DNA of 59,233 nt from an uncultured Clostridia bacterium (lineage in GTDB: Bacteria; Bacillota; Clostridia; Christensenellales; Borkfalkiaceae), in the NCBI GenBank assembly GCA_945638575.1, contig CALZDP010000005.1, positions 1 to 59,233 of the forward strand, in the 5' to 3' direction. This document shows, one piece after another, positions 46,342 through 55,296 of this stretch. Position 1 is the stretch's first letter. The number at the start of each line of letters is the position of its first letter. Both the position numbers and the translations under genes were made by a program. A model generated the notes under the pieces. That model had not been told where the DNA came from and did no database searches. It worked only from the letters and a program-made list of their open reading frames with translations.

Positions 46342-47057
46342 TTGATCCTATTGCAAAAATCTTGGGCGAATGGTCGCAAAATCTTAACGGATTCAGTATA
46401 TTATTCAGACTTGTGCTTTCGGGCATACTGTCCGCCGTTATCGGTTTGGAAAGGTCGAGCAAAAGACACTCTGCAGGACTGAGAACCTTTATTTTGGTGT
46501 CGCTTGCCATGACCGTAACAATGCTTTTGGACGAATTTTTAAGCGAAAAAACGGAAAATTACATATACGTTTTATCCTGCGCCGGCATTATTGCGGTTGC
46601 GGTAATAAGCGTTCACTCTTTGCTGTTAAGTTCGAGAAGTCAAATAAAAGGACTTACCACCGCCGCCGCGCTTTTTGCTACGGCTACGGTGGGGCTTACA
46701 ATCGGCGCAGGTTACTACACGGTAACATTAATTTCATATGCCATACTGCTTTGCTCGCTTAATTTGTTCCCTGCGCTTGAAAGATATCTTAAAAACAGAT
46801 CCAACTATTTTGAAGTCCATCTTGAACTTAAAAACAGCGGATATTTGCAAAACTTTGTAACAACCATAAGGCGGTTGGGGCTTAAAATCGACGACATCGA
46901 AGCAAACCCTGCCTATGCGAATTCCGGACTTAGCGTGTACTCTATTTCTATTTCGATAAACAGCAAGGAACTTAAAAAGTACAAAACACACTCTGAAATT
47001 ATCGAGGCTTTAAGAAGTCTTGACTATATTTATCATATAGAAGAAATGTGGTTATAA
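46338..47057 (+). CDS. MgtC/SapB-family membrane protein
   Basis: A 239-residue protein. The N-terminal half has four or five helices with the family signature LSGILSAVIGLERSSKRHSAGLRTFILVSLA (about 30-58), and the C-terminal ~85 residues form a soluble ACT-like domain. MgtC proteins are linked to magnesium limitation and membrane energetics. Starts within the antiporter stop (ATGA). The pairing of an antiporter with MgtC under LysR control suggests an ion-homeostasis unit. Confidence 0.9.
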   Translation: MIDPIAKILGEWSQNLNGFSILFRLVLSGILSAVIGLERSSKRHSAGLRTFILVSLAMTVTMLLDEFLSEKTENYIYVLSCAGIIAVAVISVHSLLLSSRSQIKGLTTAAALFATATVGLTIGAGYYTVTLISYAILLCSLNLFPALERYLKNRSNYFEVHLELKNSGYLQNFVTTIRRLGLKIDDIEANPAYANSGLSVYSISISINSKELKKYKTHSEIIEALRSLDYIYHIEEMWL

Positions 47058-47059
47058 GC

Positions 47060-47087
47060 CGTTAACGGGCTTATAGGCGGACTTTTT
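47060..47087 (+). repeat. Dispersed ~28-bp repeat, copy B
   Basis: CGTTAACGGGCTTATAGG then CGGACTTTTT, immediately after the mgtC stop codon. It is the copy closest to consensus. Confidence 0.75.
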
Positions 47088-47121
47088 GAGATAATTATAA
47101 AATGTGCAAAAAAAATAACAG

Positions 47122-47150
47122 TTGCAATAACCTAAAATTTTTGCTATAAT
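47122..47150 (+). promoter_or_regulatory. Promoter of the kinase-like gene
   Basis: TTGCAA (47122-47127), 17 nt, TATAAT (47145-47150). Confidence 0.75.
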
Positions 47151-47185
47151 AAACATAAAGATTATCGGAAGGATATCGTAAGGTT

Positions 47186-47722
47186 ATGGAAGAAATTATT
47201 TACGCAAACGGTAAAGGTTACCCTATTATTAAACTTTTAGGTAAAGGAAAGGGCGGATATTCTTATTTGGCAAAATCGGATGAAAATTTTTGCGTGGTCA
47301 AAAAAATTCATCACGAACCTTGCGCTTACTATAACTTCGGCGATAAAATTCAGTCTGAAATCAACGACTATAATAGGCTTAAAAAAGTAGGCGTTTTAAT
47401 GCCGGAAATGTTAGACGTCGATACCCAAAATGAAATAATCGTAAAAGAATATATCGAAGGCGATACCGCATACGAACTTATTTTAAAGGACAAACTGCCA
47501 GACTTTTGCCACACTCAGATGAAAAAGATTTGCGATTTAATATACCCCGAAAAGATCAATATAGATTACTTTCCGACAAACTTTGTTTTAAAGGAAGGCC
47601 TGCTATACTATATAGATTACGAGTGCAATAACTATATGGAAGAATGGAACTTTGAAAACTGGGGAATAAAGTACTGGTCTAAAACCCCCGAATTTTTAAA
47701 ATATGCAGAAGAACATAAGTAA
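47186..47722 (+). CDS. Small protein-kinase-like/APH-fold protein
   Basis: A 178-residue single-domain kinase-fold protein. A glycine-rich loop GKGKGGYSYLAK (about 19-30), the lysine in CVVKKI (about 38), the catalytic-loop pattern NIDYFPTNFVL (Asp about 129; N-x-D-x3-P-x-N) and a metal-binding IDYE (about 147) are all visible. It is compact, without TM or sensor domains, as in the RIO/InaA-like and aminoglycoside-phosphotransferase-like groups. The substrate is unknown. It is monocistronic. Confidence 0.8.
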   Translation: MEEIIYANGKGYPIIKLLGKGKGGYSYLAKSDENFCVVKKIHHEPCAYYNFGDKIQSEINDYNRLKKVGVLMPEMLDVDTQNEIIVKEYIEGDTAYELILKDKLPDFCHTQMKKICDLIYPEKINIDYFPTNFVLKEGLLYYIDYECNNYMEEWNFENWGIKYWSKTPEFLKYAEEHK

Positions 47723-47785
47723 AAATCTATGCAAAGCATTTAGTCCGCTGTAGGCATTTAGCGCGCTATTAATATGGATTTAGTT

Positions 47786-47823
47786 GAAAATGCTCGGAAT
47801 TGAAAGCAATTCCGAGCATTTTT
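47786..47823. terminator. Bidirectional terminator between kinase-like gene and serpin
   Basis: AATGCTCGGAATTG/CAATTCCGAGCATT (47789-47802 and 47807-47820), 14-bp stem with a 4-nt loop and T5 on the plus side. Confidence 0.9.
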
Positions 47824-47890
47824 CAGCAAGTAACATAAAAGATAGAAATACAATCTATTCTTTATACAATAAGACAACAGATACGATTTA

Positions 47891-49186
47891 TCAATTGACG
47901 CTGTTTACGACGCCGGAGAAAATCACTGAACCGTAACTGTCTGTAATAACAAAGGCGAAAGCACGGTCAACTATATAGTCGTGATAAACATTTTTATAGC
48001 CTTCAAGAGGCCCCGAAGCACCCGCCATTGGCATAACGGTAACCGCCGAACCCTCGATACCCTTATCATTTACGTCAATGCTGCACTTATGGATAACACC
48101 ACCGCAAGAAAGACGGTCATCCGTTACGTTTGAAAAGTCACATTCTAAACCAAATAACTTGTTTATGCCGAAATGGTTTTTGAGTATTCCTGTAAGGTCT
48201 CCGTCAAACGAGGCTTTGTATTCGGGGAAAAAGACACGCGTGTTATGCAAAAGTTTATTTTCCTCGTCGATATATCCGTAATCACCGAGATTATTGACGT
48301 TGTAAATATTATCCGAAGTAAAAACCTCGTTCAGCGTATGTCCTTCGGTGGGAAGGATAAACTTTATATCGAAAGAGTTTTCGGTTCTTGTATAGAATGA
48401 GGTATATCCATCACCTTCGTAAATGTTGCCCGTAAAATAGTAACCTTGAAGTAGTTTGGTATTTTTTACACTTCCGTCGGCATTTTTAAAATCATATGCC
48501 TTATCAGTAAACTTAAGTTCGTCGCCGTCTTTGTTCCAAACCTCTTTTAGATAAAAAGTGTTGATAAGCGTAATCAAGGTTTCCGGAGGTAGGTTAACGT
48601 TACTATCAATAATGCCGTGCGTCTTATCCTTAATATAGGCGTTTATTGCTTTCTCTCCCTCATTGGAAGTAAAGTCAACGCCGAATACGTCGCAGTTATA
48701 GTTATCGGCAAGATTGTTTATACCCTCCTTCTTAAAAGCGGCACTTTTGTCTATCCAAACTGAATTGGCAAGTTCCTCAAACGCGAGAATCTTCTTGTTA
48801 TCAAGTATGTTTGTATAATAATACTCAGAATTGGAAAAGGCATACAGCACTTTGGTAAAGTTTTTTACCTCATCGTAGGTAACGCCGACGGCGTTCAATA
48901 TTTCATCACGCGTTGAACCGTTTGCACACTCGGTTGCAAGTGCAAGCGCCATATAGACAGAGACAGGCGAAATACAAATATTCGCTTGTTTATCGCTATT
49001 AGCGTAGACCGAATAGGTTAACTTGGCGGAAAAGGCATCTAACTTGTCAATGAATTTTACATAGTCTGCCTGTTGGGAATCGGAGTATTTTACATTCACT
49101 ATATCGCCTGCAATCGCCAAAGAATATTTATTTGGATTTACAGAGCAAGATGAAACAACAAGACATAGTGTTAAAATGAACAGCAC
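47891..49186 (-). CDS. Serpin-family protease inhibitor, lipoprotein
   Basis: A ~431-residue serpin. The N-terminus LFILTLCLVVSSC has a lipobox, so it is anchored outside the membrane. The serpin core includes NICISPVSVYMALALA, NTFYLKEVW, the hinge KGIEGSAVTVMPM (about 380) and the C-terminal DRAFAFVITDSYGSVIFSGVV. The intact hinge suggests an inhibitory serpin; the scissile bond region reads GASGPLEG. The end given is a GTG codon with no ribosome binding site; GGAG at 49214-49217 points to a start at ATA 49205-49207 or 49202-49204, adding a normal IKKLIY head. Confidence 0.88.
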   Translation of the reverse strand: MLFILTLCLVVSSCSVNPNKYSLAIAGDIVNVKYSDSQQADYVKFIDKLDAFSAKLTYSVYANSDKQANICISPVSVYMALALATECANGSTRDEILNAVGVTYDEVKNFTKVLYAFSNSEYYYTNILDNKKILAFEELANSVWIDKSAAFKKEGINNLADNYNCDVFGVDFTSNEGEKAINAYIKDKTHGIIDSNVNLPPETLITLINTFYLKEVWNKDGDELKFTDKAYDFKNADGSVKNTKLLQGYYFTGNIYEGDGYTSFYTRTENSFDIKFILPTEGHTLNEVFTSDNIYNVNNLGDYGYIDEENKLLHNTRVFFPEYKASFDGDLTGILKNHFGINKLFGLECDFSNVTDDRLSCGGVIHKCSIDVNDKGIEGSAVTVMPMAGASGPLEGYKNVYHDYIVDRAFAFVITDSYGSVIFSGVVNSVN

Positions 49187-49310
49187 ATAGATTAATTTTT
49201 TTATTATATTGCACTCCTTTTAAATTATTACCTTTCAGCAAATTTATTATATCACATTAAAGTGAAATAGCCAATACCTAATTTTGAATATAATAAACGC
49301 AAAGGCTATG

Positions 49311-49385
49311 CACACTACGTGTGATGGTATTCAGCACACTTTTTGTGTGTGATGATATACACCGCTTTGGGCGGTGATGGTATAC
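49311..49385. repeat. Three tandem ~25-bp hairpin repeats
   Basis: Each unit is a 5-bp stem plus a conserved GATGRTATNC tail: CACAC-TAC-GTGTG (49311-49323), CACAC-TTTTT-GTGTG (49335-49349), ACCGC-TTTGG-GCGGT (49361-49375). The third stem differs in sequence but still pairs. They lie between the serpin leader and the tRNA-Pro terminator. Confidence 0.75.
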
Positions 49386-49423
49386 AAAAAAGACGCAGAA
49401 TTGAATCAATTCTGCGTCTTTTT
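49386..49423 (-). terminator. Terminator of tRNA-Pro
   Basis: Minus strand AGACGCAGAATTGA/TCAATTCTGCGTCT (49391-49419), a near-perfect 14-bp stem followed by TTTTTTG. Confidence 0.9.
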
Positions 49424-49500
49424 TGGTCGAGGTGACGAGACTCGAACTCACGACCTCTTGGTCCCGAACCAAGCGCGCTACCAAACTGCGCTACACCTCG
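49424..49500 (-). tRNA. tRNA-Pro(CGG)
   Basis: A 77-nt cloverleaf: acceptor CGAGGTG/CACCTCG, D-arm GCGCAGTTTGGTAGCGC, anticodon arm CTTGG-TTCGGGA-CCAAG (anticodon CGG), variable loop GAGGTC, T-arm GTGAG-TTCGAGT-CTCGT, then A and an encoded CCA. It stands alone. Confidence 0.97.
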
Positions 49501-49518
49501 TAATTATGTCGGACAAAG

Positions 49519-49545
49519 GTAAACGACCTATAGACCGACTTTTAT
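49519..49545 (+). repeat. Dispersed ~28-bp repeat, copy L
   Basis: GTAAACGACCTATAGACCGA then CTTTTAT, a diverged copy between tRNA-Pro and the end of the GNAT gene. Confidence 0.5.
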
Positions 49546-49547
49546 AT

Positions 49548-50255
49548 TCAGCCAACCCAATACACGTAATCATTGTAAAAGGTCAAGCCTACTTTCAAAC
49601 ACATATCGTGGGACTTAAAATTGTCTTGAATAATGTGGCAAAAAGGGACACCGCCCATATCCAAACAATAATTTATATCCCGTTTAAGAAGTTCGCTGCC
49701 TAACCCCATACGGCGGTAACGGGGAAAAACTTCCAACATACCCATGGAAAGTTCGCTGTGGAAGCCTATAAAGCCTGCCAAGTTACCTTCGACGTAAGCG
49801 CCCAACATACCGTATTTTGTAATGGCTTTGACTACGCCGTCATAATCACAACCCAAACGGTAGTTTTCCAAAACAGCCTTTATATTATAATCCGTACAAG
49901 CCATTTTGTCAATCGTTATTCGGGGATTTTCAGGTATTTTTTCCCTTTTATTCCAAAAAGCCTGATAGCAACCTTTTAAGTGGTTGATTTCAAATTTGCC
50001 GTCGATTTGTTTTGCCGTTTCATAGTCTGTGCACATAGCGACTTTGACGCTTTTTAGCAGCGATATCACTTTATTCCTTACGGAAAAATCGTTTAGGCTG
50101 ATTAAAACTATACCGTCGCAGTTTTTTAAGGCTACGCCTGAATCCTCGGCATATATAATTACGGCGTTTTTATCCCTTTTTAAAACCTCTATCATCCCGA
50201 CGTTTTTAGCAAAATCTTTTGATAACAGGCTTATAGCCTCACTTTTTGTAAGCAT
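49548..50255 (-). CDS. GNAT-family N-acetyltransferase
   Basis: A 235-residue protein. The C-terminal half (about 125-235) is the GNAT domain, with the acetyl-CoA-binding RRMGLGSELLKRDI (about 186) and GLTFYNDYVYWV at the end. The N-terminal half is a separate domain typical of two-domain GNATs. Substrate unknown. The dispersed repeat supplies the first codons (MLTKSEAISLLSK). The start is one base past the ABC-transporter stop. Confidence 0.88.
   Translation of the reverse strand: MLTKSEAISLLSKDFAKNVGMIEVLKRDKNAVIIYAEDSGVALKNCDGIVLISLNDFSVRNKVISLLKSVKVAMCTDYETAKQIDGKFEINHLKGCYQAFWNKREKIPENPRITIDKMACTDYNIKAVLENYRLGCDYDGVVKAITKYGMLGAYVEGNLAGFIGFHSELSMGMLEVFPRYRRMGLGSELLKRDINYCLDMGGVPFCHIIQDNFKSHDMCLKVGLTFYNDYVYWVG
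50221..50248 (+). repeat. Dispersed ~28-bp repeat, copy I (start of GNAT gene)
   Basis: GATAACAGGCTTATAGCC then TCACTTTTTG. Translated on the minus strand as KSEAISLLS. Confidence 0.7.
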
Positions 50256-50256
50256 A

Positions 50257-52032
50257 TCAGTTTTTTGCGCCCCTTAAATACAAGTCTTTATAAATGCCTT
50301 TTTCCTTAGCGATAAGTTCGGTATGAGTACCGCGTTCTTCGATTCCGTTTTCGGTGATTACGATAATTTCATCGGCGTTTTGTACGGTGGAAAGCCTGTG
50401 CGCAACAACGATAGTGGTTCTTCCTTGTGAAAGTTTTTCCAAACTTTCCTGAATTTGAAGTTCGGTTACGTTATCCAAAGCGCTTGTTGCTTCGTCCAAA
50501 ATAAGGATGGGCGGATTTTTTAAAAAGGCGCGGGCGATTGATACCCTTTGTTTTTGACCGCCAGAAAGTTTTACACCCCTTTCGCCGACGTATGTGTCGT
50601 AGCCGTCGGGTAGTTCCATAATAAAGTCGTGAATATTGGCAAGTTTTGCGGCGTTTACGATTTCTTCGTCATCGGCGTTTAAGTTGCCGTAAGCGATATT
50701 TTCTTTAACCGTACCGCCGTATAAATATACATCTTGTTGAACGATGCCGATGTTACTGCGCAAGTCTTTTAAAGCGATGTCTTTAATGTTAATGCCGTCG
50801 ATTAAAATATTGCCTTCGTCAATATCGTAAAAGCGCGGAATAAGGTTGCAAAGGGTTGTTTTTCCGCCGCCCGACGGGCCGACCAAAGCAACCGTTTTAC
50901 CCCTTTCGATATTAAGCGACAGGTCTTTTATGACAAGGTGCTTGTTATCTTCGTCATCCTCTTTACGGTAGGTAAAACTTACGTGGTCGAAATCGATGTC
51001 GCCGTTAAGTTTATCAATCTTGACGGGGTTTTCGGCGTCGACTTCGGGGGCGATTGCCATAATCTCTTGAAAACGGTTAAAACCGGTTAAGCCTTCCTGA
51101 ACCTGTTCAAAAAGGTTAACGAAGGTGCGGATGGGGTTTATGAGCATGGAAACGTACAAAATATAACCTGTCATATCCCCTGCGGAAATTATATCGTAAC
51201 AATAAAACAGACCGCCTGCGACCAAAGTTACCAAATACAAAATGTCGATGCAAAGGTTCATACCGGTATGAAACTTGCCCATAAGTTTGTAATTTTTTTT
51301 GCGGACGCATTTGTATTCGTCGTTGGCGTGGTTGAACTTGTCGATTTCATGCGATTCGGCGGTGTAGGACTTGGAAACACGGATACCGGAAAGCGAACTT
51401 TCTACGCTTGCGTTTATTAAAGCGGTTTTTTCCCTGCCCTCTTTATAAGTGGAGCGCATATCGTGCCTTAGGCGGACTACCACGATAAACATCGGCGGTA
51501 AAAGTATCAAAACGATCAGCGACAACCAAGGATTTATGGTTAAAATCATTATAAGTGCGCCGATAATGGACATCAAAGACAGAAAGACGTCTTCGGGGCC
51601 GTGGTGGGCAAGTTCGGAAATTTCAAACAGGTCGTTTGTAACCCTTGACATTATTGAACCGACTTTTGTTTCGTCATAGTATGAAAAAGGCAATTTTTCG
51701 AGGTGAGTGAAAAGTTGAAGCCTCATATCCCCTTGTATACGCACGCCGACAAGATGCCCCCAATAGGTTACGCAATAGTTAAGCACACCTTTTAAGATGA
51801 AGATACCGAGCATTACCGCCGACCAAATGACGATTAAATTTACCTGTTTATCGGGGGCGTAATCGTTCATGATATTACGGGCAATGTAAGGATAAATCAA
51901 GTTGCAAATCGCCATTAAAAAGGCGCAAGTTAAGTCGAATGCAAAAAGTTTTGCGTGCGGTTTATAAAACTTGGCAAAAGCGCCGATGGATTTTACCGCA
52001 GAATACTCCTTTGCGGATTTTGTTTTAGTCAT
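50257..52032 (-). CDS. ABC transporter, fused permease and ATP-binding protein
   Basis: A 591-residue half-transporter of the lipid/multidrug exporter type. Six helices (about 20-310) are followed by the nucleotide domain (about 345-585) with Walker A GPSGGGKTTLC, Q-loop, signature LSGGQKQR, Walker B ILILDEATSALD and switch histidine AHRLS. I start at MTKTKSAKEY (52032); the open frame to 52083 adds 17 residues that do not look like a family N-terminus. Probably works as a homodimer, since no partner gene is adjacent. Substrate unknown. Confidence 0.93.
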   Translation of the reverse strand: MTKTKSAKEYSAVKSIGAFAKFYKPHAKLFAFDLTCAFLMAICNLIYPYIARNIMNDYAPDKQVNLIVIWSAVMLGIFILKGVLNYCVTYWGHLVGVRIQGDMRLQLFTHLEKLPFSYYDETKVGSIMSRVTNDLFEISELAHHGPEDVFLSLMSIIGALIMILTINPWLSLIVLILLPPMFIVVVRLRHDMRSTYKEGREKTALINASVESSLSGIRVSKSYTAESHEIDKFNHANDEYKCVRKKNYKLMGKFHTGMNLCIDILYLVTLVAGGLFYCYDIISAGDMTGYILYVSMLINPIRTFVNLFEQVQEGLTGFNRFQEIMAIAPEVDAENPVKIDKLNGDIDFDHVSFTYRKEDDEDNKHLVIKDLSLNIERGKTVALVGPSGGGKTTLCNLIPRFYDIDEGNILIDGINIKDIALKDLRSNIGIVQQDVYLYGGTVKENIAYGNLNADDEEIVNAAKLANIHDFIMELPDGYDTYVGERGVKLSGGQKQRVSIARAFLKNPPILILDEATSALDNVTELQIQESLEKLSQGRTTIVVAHRLSTVQNADEIIVITENGIEERGTHTELIAKEKGIYKDLYLRGAKN

Positions 52033-52201
52033 AAGTCGATACCTGTAAGGAATTTTCGGATAACCGTAAAAATTTATGCCCAAATTGGCAAAATCCCGAC
52101 AAAATTACCCTTAAAACACCTAATTAAAAATTATTTCCGTTACTACTTTAACATAAAATTGCTTTTTTGTCCATTTTTTTTGTCGCCCGTAACCATAATA
52201 T

Positions 52202-52231
52202 TTGACAAATAGCCCGTGTATAAGTTATAAT
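52202..52231 (+). promoter_or_regulatory. Promoter of typA
   Basis: TTGACA (52202-52207), 18 nt, TATAAT (52226-52231). The leader carries a TAAGGC-TTAC-GCCTTA hairpin (about 52275-52290) just before the ribosome binding site TTGAGGA. Confidence 0.75.
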
Positions 52232-52308
52232 TTTTGCGTTTTATAAGATAATATTTTTACTTTTAATATAAAGTTAAGGCTTACGCCTTAGGTTTTCTTG
52301 AGGATTTT

Positions 52309-54126
52309 ATGAAAAGAGAAGACATCAGAAACATTGCTATTATCGCCCACGTTGACCACGGTAAAACCACCCTTGTCGACCAACTTTTGAAGCAAAGCCA
52401 CATCTTCCGTACCAACGAAGTCGTACAGGAAAGGGTTATGGACTCCAACGACATAGAACGTGAAAGGGGCATTACCATTTTGGCAAAAAATACTTCCGTA
52501 CACTACAAGGGGGTAAAAATCAACATTATCGACACGCCGGGACACGCAGACTTCGGCGGTGAAGTGGAACGTATACTTTCCATGGTTGACGGCGTTTTAC
52601 TGCTTGTAGACGCCGTTGAAGGTTGTATGCCACAGACAAGGTTCGTTTTGAAAAAAGCGTTAAACCTTAACAAAAAAGCGGTTGTCGTTATCAATAAAGT
52701 GGACAAGGGCGGTGATATCGACGCCACCACCGACGGAATTATCGACCTGTTTTTAGACCTTGGCGCAAGCGACGAACAACTTGATTTTAAGACCGTTTAC
52801 GCTTCCGCAAAACAAGGTTGGGCGGCGCTGTCGCTTGACGCACCCAGAACGGACATTACACCGTTATTCGATACCATTTTATCGGAAATCCCCTGTCCCG
52901 AGGGCGATATCGACCAGCCGTTGCAACTTATGATTTCCAACATCGACTACGACGAATACGTCGGAAGAATAGGCGTCGGTAAGATTATAAGGGGTAAACT
53001 TACCCAAAACCAACAGGTTTCCATTTGCCGCACCGACGGAACGGTAGTAAGAGCCAAAGTATCCTTCCTTTATCAGTTTGAAGGGCTTAAGCGTACCGAA
53101 GTCCCAAGCGGTGAAATGGGCGATATCGTTGCTATTATTTGTTCGGAAAAGTTAAATATCGGCGAAACGGTTTGCTCGGCGGAATATTCCGAAGCGCTGC
53201 CTTTTGTTGCGATTGACGAACCGACTATTTCAATGATGTTTATGGTTAACAACAGCCCGTTTGCCGGTAAAGAAGGTAAGTTTGTTACATCTCGCCACCT
53301 AAGGGCAAGGCTGTTTAAAGAGGTTGAAACCAACGTTTCCATGAGAGTGGAAGAAACTGAATCCGCCGACACCTTTAAAGTTTACGGCAGAGGCGAACTT
53401 CACCTTTCCGTTCTTATCGAAAATATGCGCAGAGAGGGTTATGAGTTTCAAGTATCGCGCCCCAAAGTTATTTACAAAGAACTTAACGGCAAATGCTGTG
53501 AACCTATGGAAGACTTGGTTATAGAAGTCCCCGACGAGTACGTTGGCGCAGTTATGAACAAAATCGGCGCAAGAAAGGGCGAACTGCAAAATATGAGCAT
53601 TAACCCGAGCGGTGAAACCAAACTTGAATTTAAAATTCCTTCACGCTGTCTTATAGGGTACAGATCGGAACTTTTGACCGACACCAAAGGCTTCGGCGTT
53701 ATGAGCCACGTTTTTGCAGGTTACGAAGAATACAAGGGCGATATACAAGAACGCTCCCGCGGGAGTTTGGTCGTATTTGAAACGGGCGTTACCACCCAAT
53801 ACGGGCTGTTTAACGCACAGGAACGCTGCGTTTTGTTCGTTGGCCCCGGTTTAAACGTGTACGAAGGTATGATCGTGGGCGAAAACTCACGCGAGGACGA
53901 CCTTGCCGTAAACGTGTGCAAACAAAAACATTTAACCAACAATAGGGCGAGCGGCAGTGAAGAAGCATTAAAACTTACACCCCCGACAACGCTCAGTTTG
54001 GAACAGTGTATGGAATTTATCGCCGATGACGAACTTTTGGAAATTACCCCCCAAAACATCCGTTTGAGAAAGAAGATTTTGTCCAAAGAATTACGTATGA
54101 AGGAATGGGCAAAAACACATAGATAA
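52309..54126 (+). CDS. typA: Translational GTPase TypA/BipA
   Basis: A ribosome-associated GTPase that aids 50S assembly and stress or cold adaptation. The 605 residues show G1 [12 protein letters not shown] (about 13), G2 RERGITI, G3 [14 protein letters not shown] (about 71), G4 NKVDK (about 127), EF-G-like domains II, III and V ([25 protein letters not shown]), and the TypA-specific C-terminal domain with NTRASGSDEA-like [16 protein letters not shown]. Confidence 0.98.
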   Translation: MKREDIRNIAIIAHVDHGKTTLVDQLLKQSHIFRTNEVVQERVMDSNDIERERGITILAKNTSVHYKGVKINIIDTPGHADFGGEVERILSMVDGVLLLVDAVEGCMPQTRFVLKKALNLNKKAVVVINKVDKGGDIDATTDGIIDLFLDLGASDEQLDFKTVYASAKQGWAALSLDAPRTDITPLFDTILSEIPCPEGDIDQPLQLMISNIDYDEYVGRIGVGKIIRGKLTQNQQVSICRTDGTVVRAKVSFLYQFEGLKRTEVPSGEMGDIVAIICSEKLNIGETVCSAEYSEALPFVAIDEPTISMMFMVNNSPFAGKEGKFVTSRHLRARLFKEVETNVSMRVEETESADTFKVYGRGELHLSVLIENMRREGYEFQVSRPKVIYKELNGKCCEPMEDLVIEVPDEYVGAVMNKIGARKGELQNMSINPSGETKLEFKIPSRCLIGYRSELLTDTKGFGVMSHVFAGYEEYKGDIQERSRGSLVVFETGVTTQYGLFNAQERCVLFVGPGLNVYEGMIVGENSREDDLAVNVCKQKHLTNNRASGSEEALKLTPPTTLSLEQCMEFIADDELLEITPQNIRLRKKILSKELRMKEWAKTHR

Positions 54127-54214
54127 GTTTTTTAAGCTTTTTGAAACCATAAAAACTTTCCTTTATCAATATAAATTCCCTTAAAGGTAACTGCATAAAA
54201 AAGTGAGGTAAAGT

Positions 54215-54811
54215 ATGCTTAAATCGCTGTTAAAAGCCTGTCTGGCAGGCTTACTGATCGCTATGGCAGGATGGATATATCTCATCTGTCAAAGCATGGG
54301 GCTTGGCGACCTGAATAAGGTTATAGGGGCGGTGATGTTCTCTATCGGCCTTGTCGCGGTTATCGCGTTAGAAGCAAACCTTTATACCGGCAAGGTTGCC
54401 TACATAGACGATAAGCAAAAACTTGTTAACGGAATATTTATTTTATCGGTTAATTTATCGGTCGCTTTCCTTATCGGGCTTTGCTATAAAGGTTGCGTCG
54501 GGTTAAACGGTGTATTCGACGCCAAAATCGCAAAAACGTGGTACAGATTTTTTGCCGACAGTATCGGATGCGGTATTTGTATTTATATTGCCGTTGAAGG
54601 CTATAATAAGACCAAATCTTTTGTACCCGTTATTTTAGGGGTTATGGCTTTTATACTCGGAGGCTTCGAGCACTGTATTGCGGACGCATTTTATTACGGT
54701 GCAGGAAAGTTAACCCTTCGCGGATTAGGTTATATCGGCATTGCCGTAGTCGGTAATTCGCTCGGCGCACTTGTTGCAAGATGGTTGCAAACTAAGGTTA
54801 TTAAAAAATAA
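54215..54811 (+). CDS. Formate/nitrite transporter-family channel (short)
   Basis: A 198-residue membrane protein with six helices. LKACLAGLLIAMAGWIYL, EANLYTGKVAY, GGFEHCIADAFYYGAG (the conserved GFEH-x-IAN-like turn) and GNSLGALVA are family signatures. It is shorter than FocA or NirC (about 260-280), mainly through shorter ends, but the core seems whole. Transports small anions (formate, nitrite, hydrosulfide) in known members; which one is unknown here. GTGAGG precedes the ATG. Confidence 0.85.
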   Translation: MLKSLLKACLAGLLIAMAGWIYLICQSMGLGDLNKVIGAVMFSIGLVAVIALEANLYTGKVAYIDDKQKLVNGIFILSVNLSVAFLIGLCYKGCVGLNGVFDAKIAKTWYRFFADSIGCGICIYIAVEGYNKTKSFVPVILGVMAFILGGFEHCIADAFYYGAGKLTLRGLGYIGIAVVGNSLGALVARWLQTKVIKK

Positions 54812-54825
54812 TCGGATATTTTATA

Positions 54826-54858
54826 GGGGGCTGTCGCTTTTCGGCGACAGCCCCTTTT
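54826..54858 (+). terminator. Terminator of the FNT gene
   Basis: GGGGCTGTCGC/GCGACAGCCCC (54827-54837 and 54844-54854), an 11-bp stem followed by TTTTC. A second short hairpin, GTCGCCC/GGGCGAC, lies near 54873-54892. Confidence 0.85.
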
Positions 54859-54882
54859 CGGTTATATAAAGATGTCGCCCCC

Positions 54883-55296
54883 TTGCGAGGGCGACACCGC
54901 AGTATGTACCTCTCGCTTAGTTGCGACACCATTGAGATCCACCATTTTACACAGCAAGACGAAGCCTACCATTTAATCTGTCAGTCCGCGATACAGTACA
55001 TTACTGCCGTAATTTATCCTTTCGATTTTCACAAAAAAGATACCGCCCACGAAGTAACGGCATCATAGCATACCGTTCCGCTAAATGCGACTTCAATTTA
55101 TCTATCTCTTGCGGACATAGACTCGAAACAGTATAACTACCGAAAATCGACGATCTTGACACGCAAAAAATATAGTATACCTATCGGCATATATTCGGAA
55201 AGTTATTATAGGGTGATATCGCAAAAATATTTTAACACTTTTGCAATTAAACATCAAGGGTTATCGGCAGAACAGATAAAAAAATCATTACGATAA
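54883..55296 (+). pseudogene. Possible broken reading frame split by one TAG
   Basis: A frame open from 54883 to a TAG at 55066-55068 continues in the same frame, without another stop, to TAA at 55294-55296 (about 61 + 75 codons). The second part reads plausibly as protein (KKYSIPIGIYSESYYRVISQ, KHQGLSAEQIKKSLR at the end). It lacks a ribosome binding site, and I recognise no family. It may be a degraded gene or chance. Confidence 0.3.

Noticed and set aside
49374..49703. A 109-codon plus-strand frame
   Set aside because: It runs antisense through the tRNA-Pro gene and into the GNAT gene; the peptide comes from tRNA sequence.
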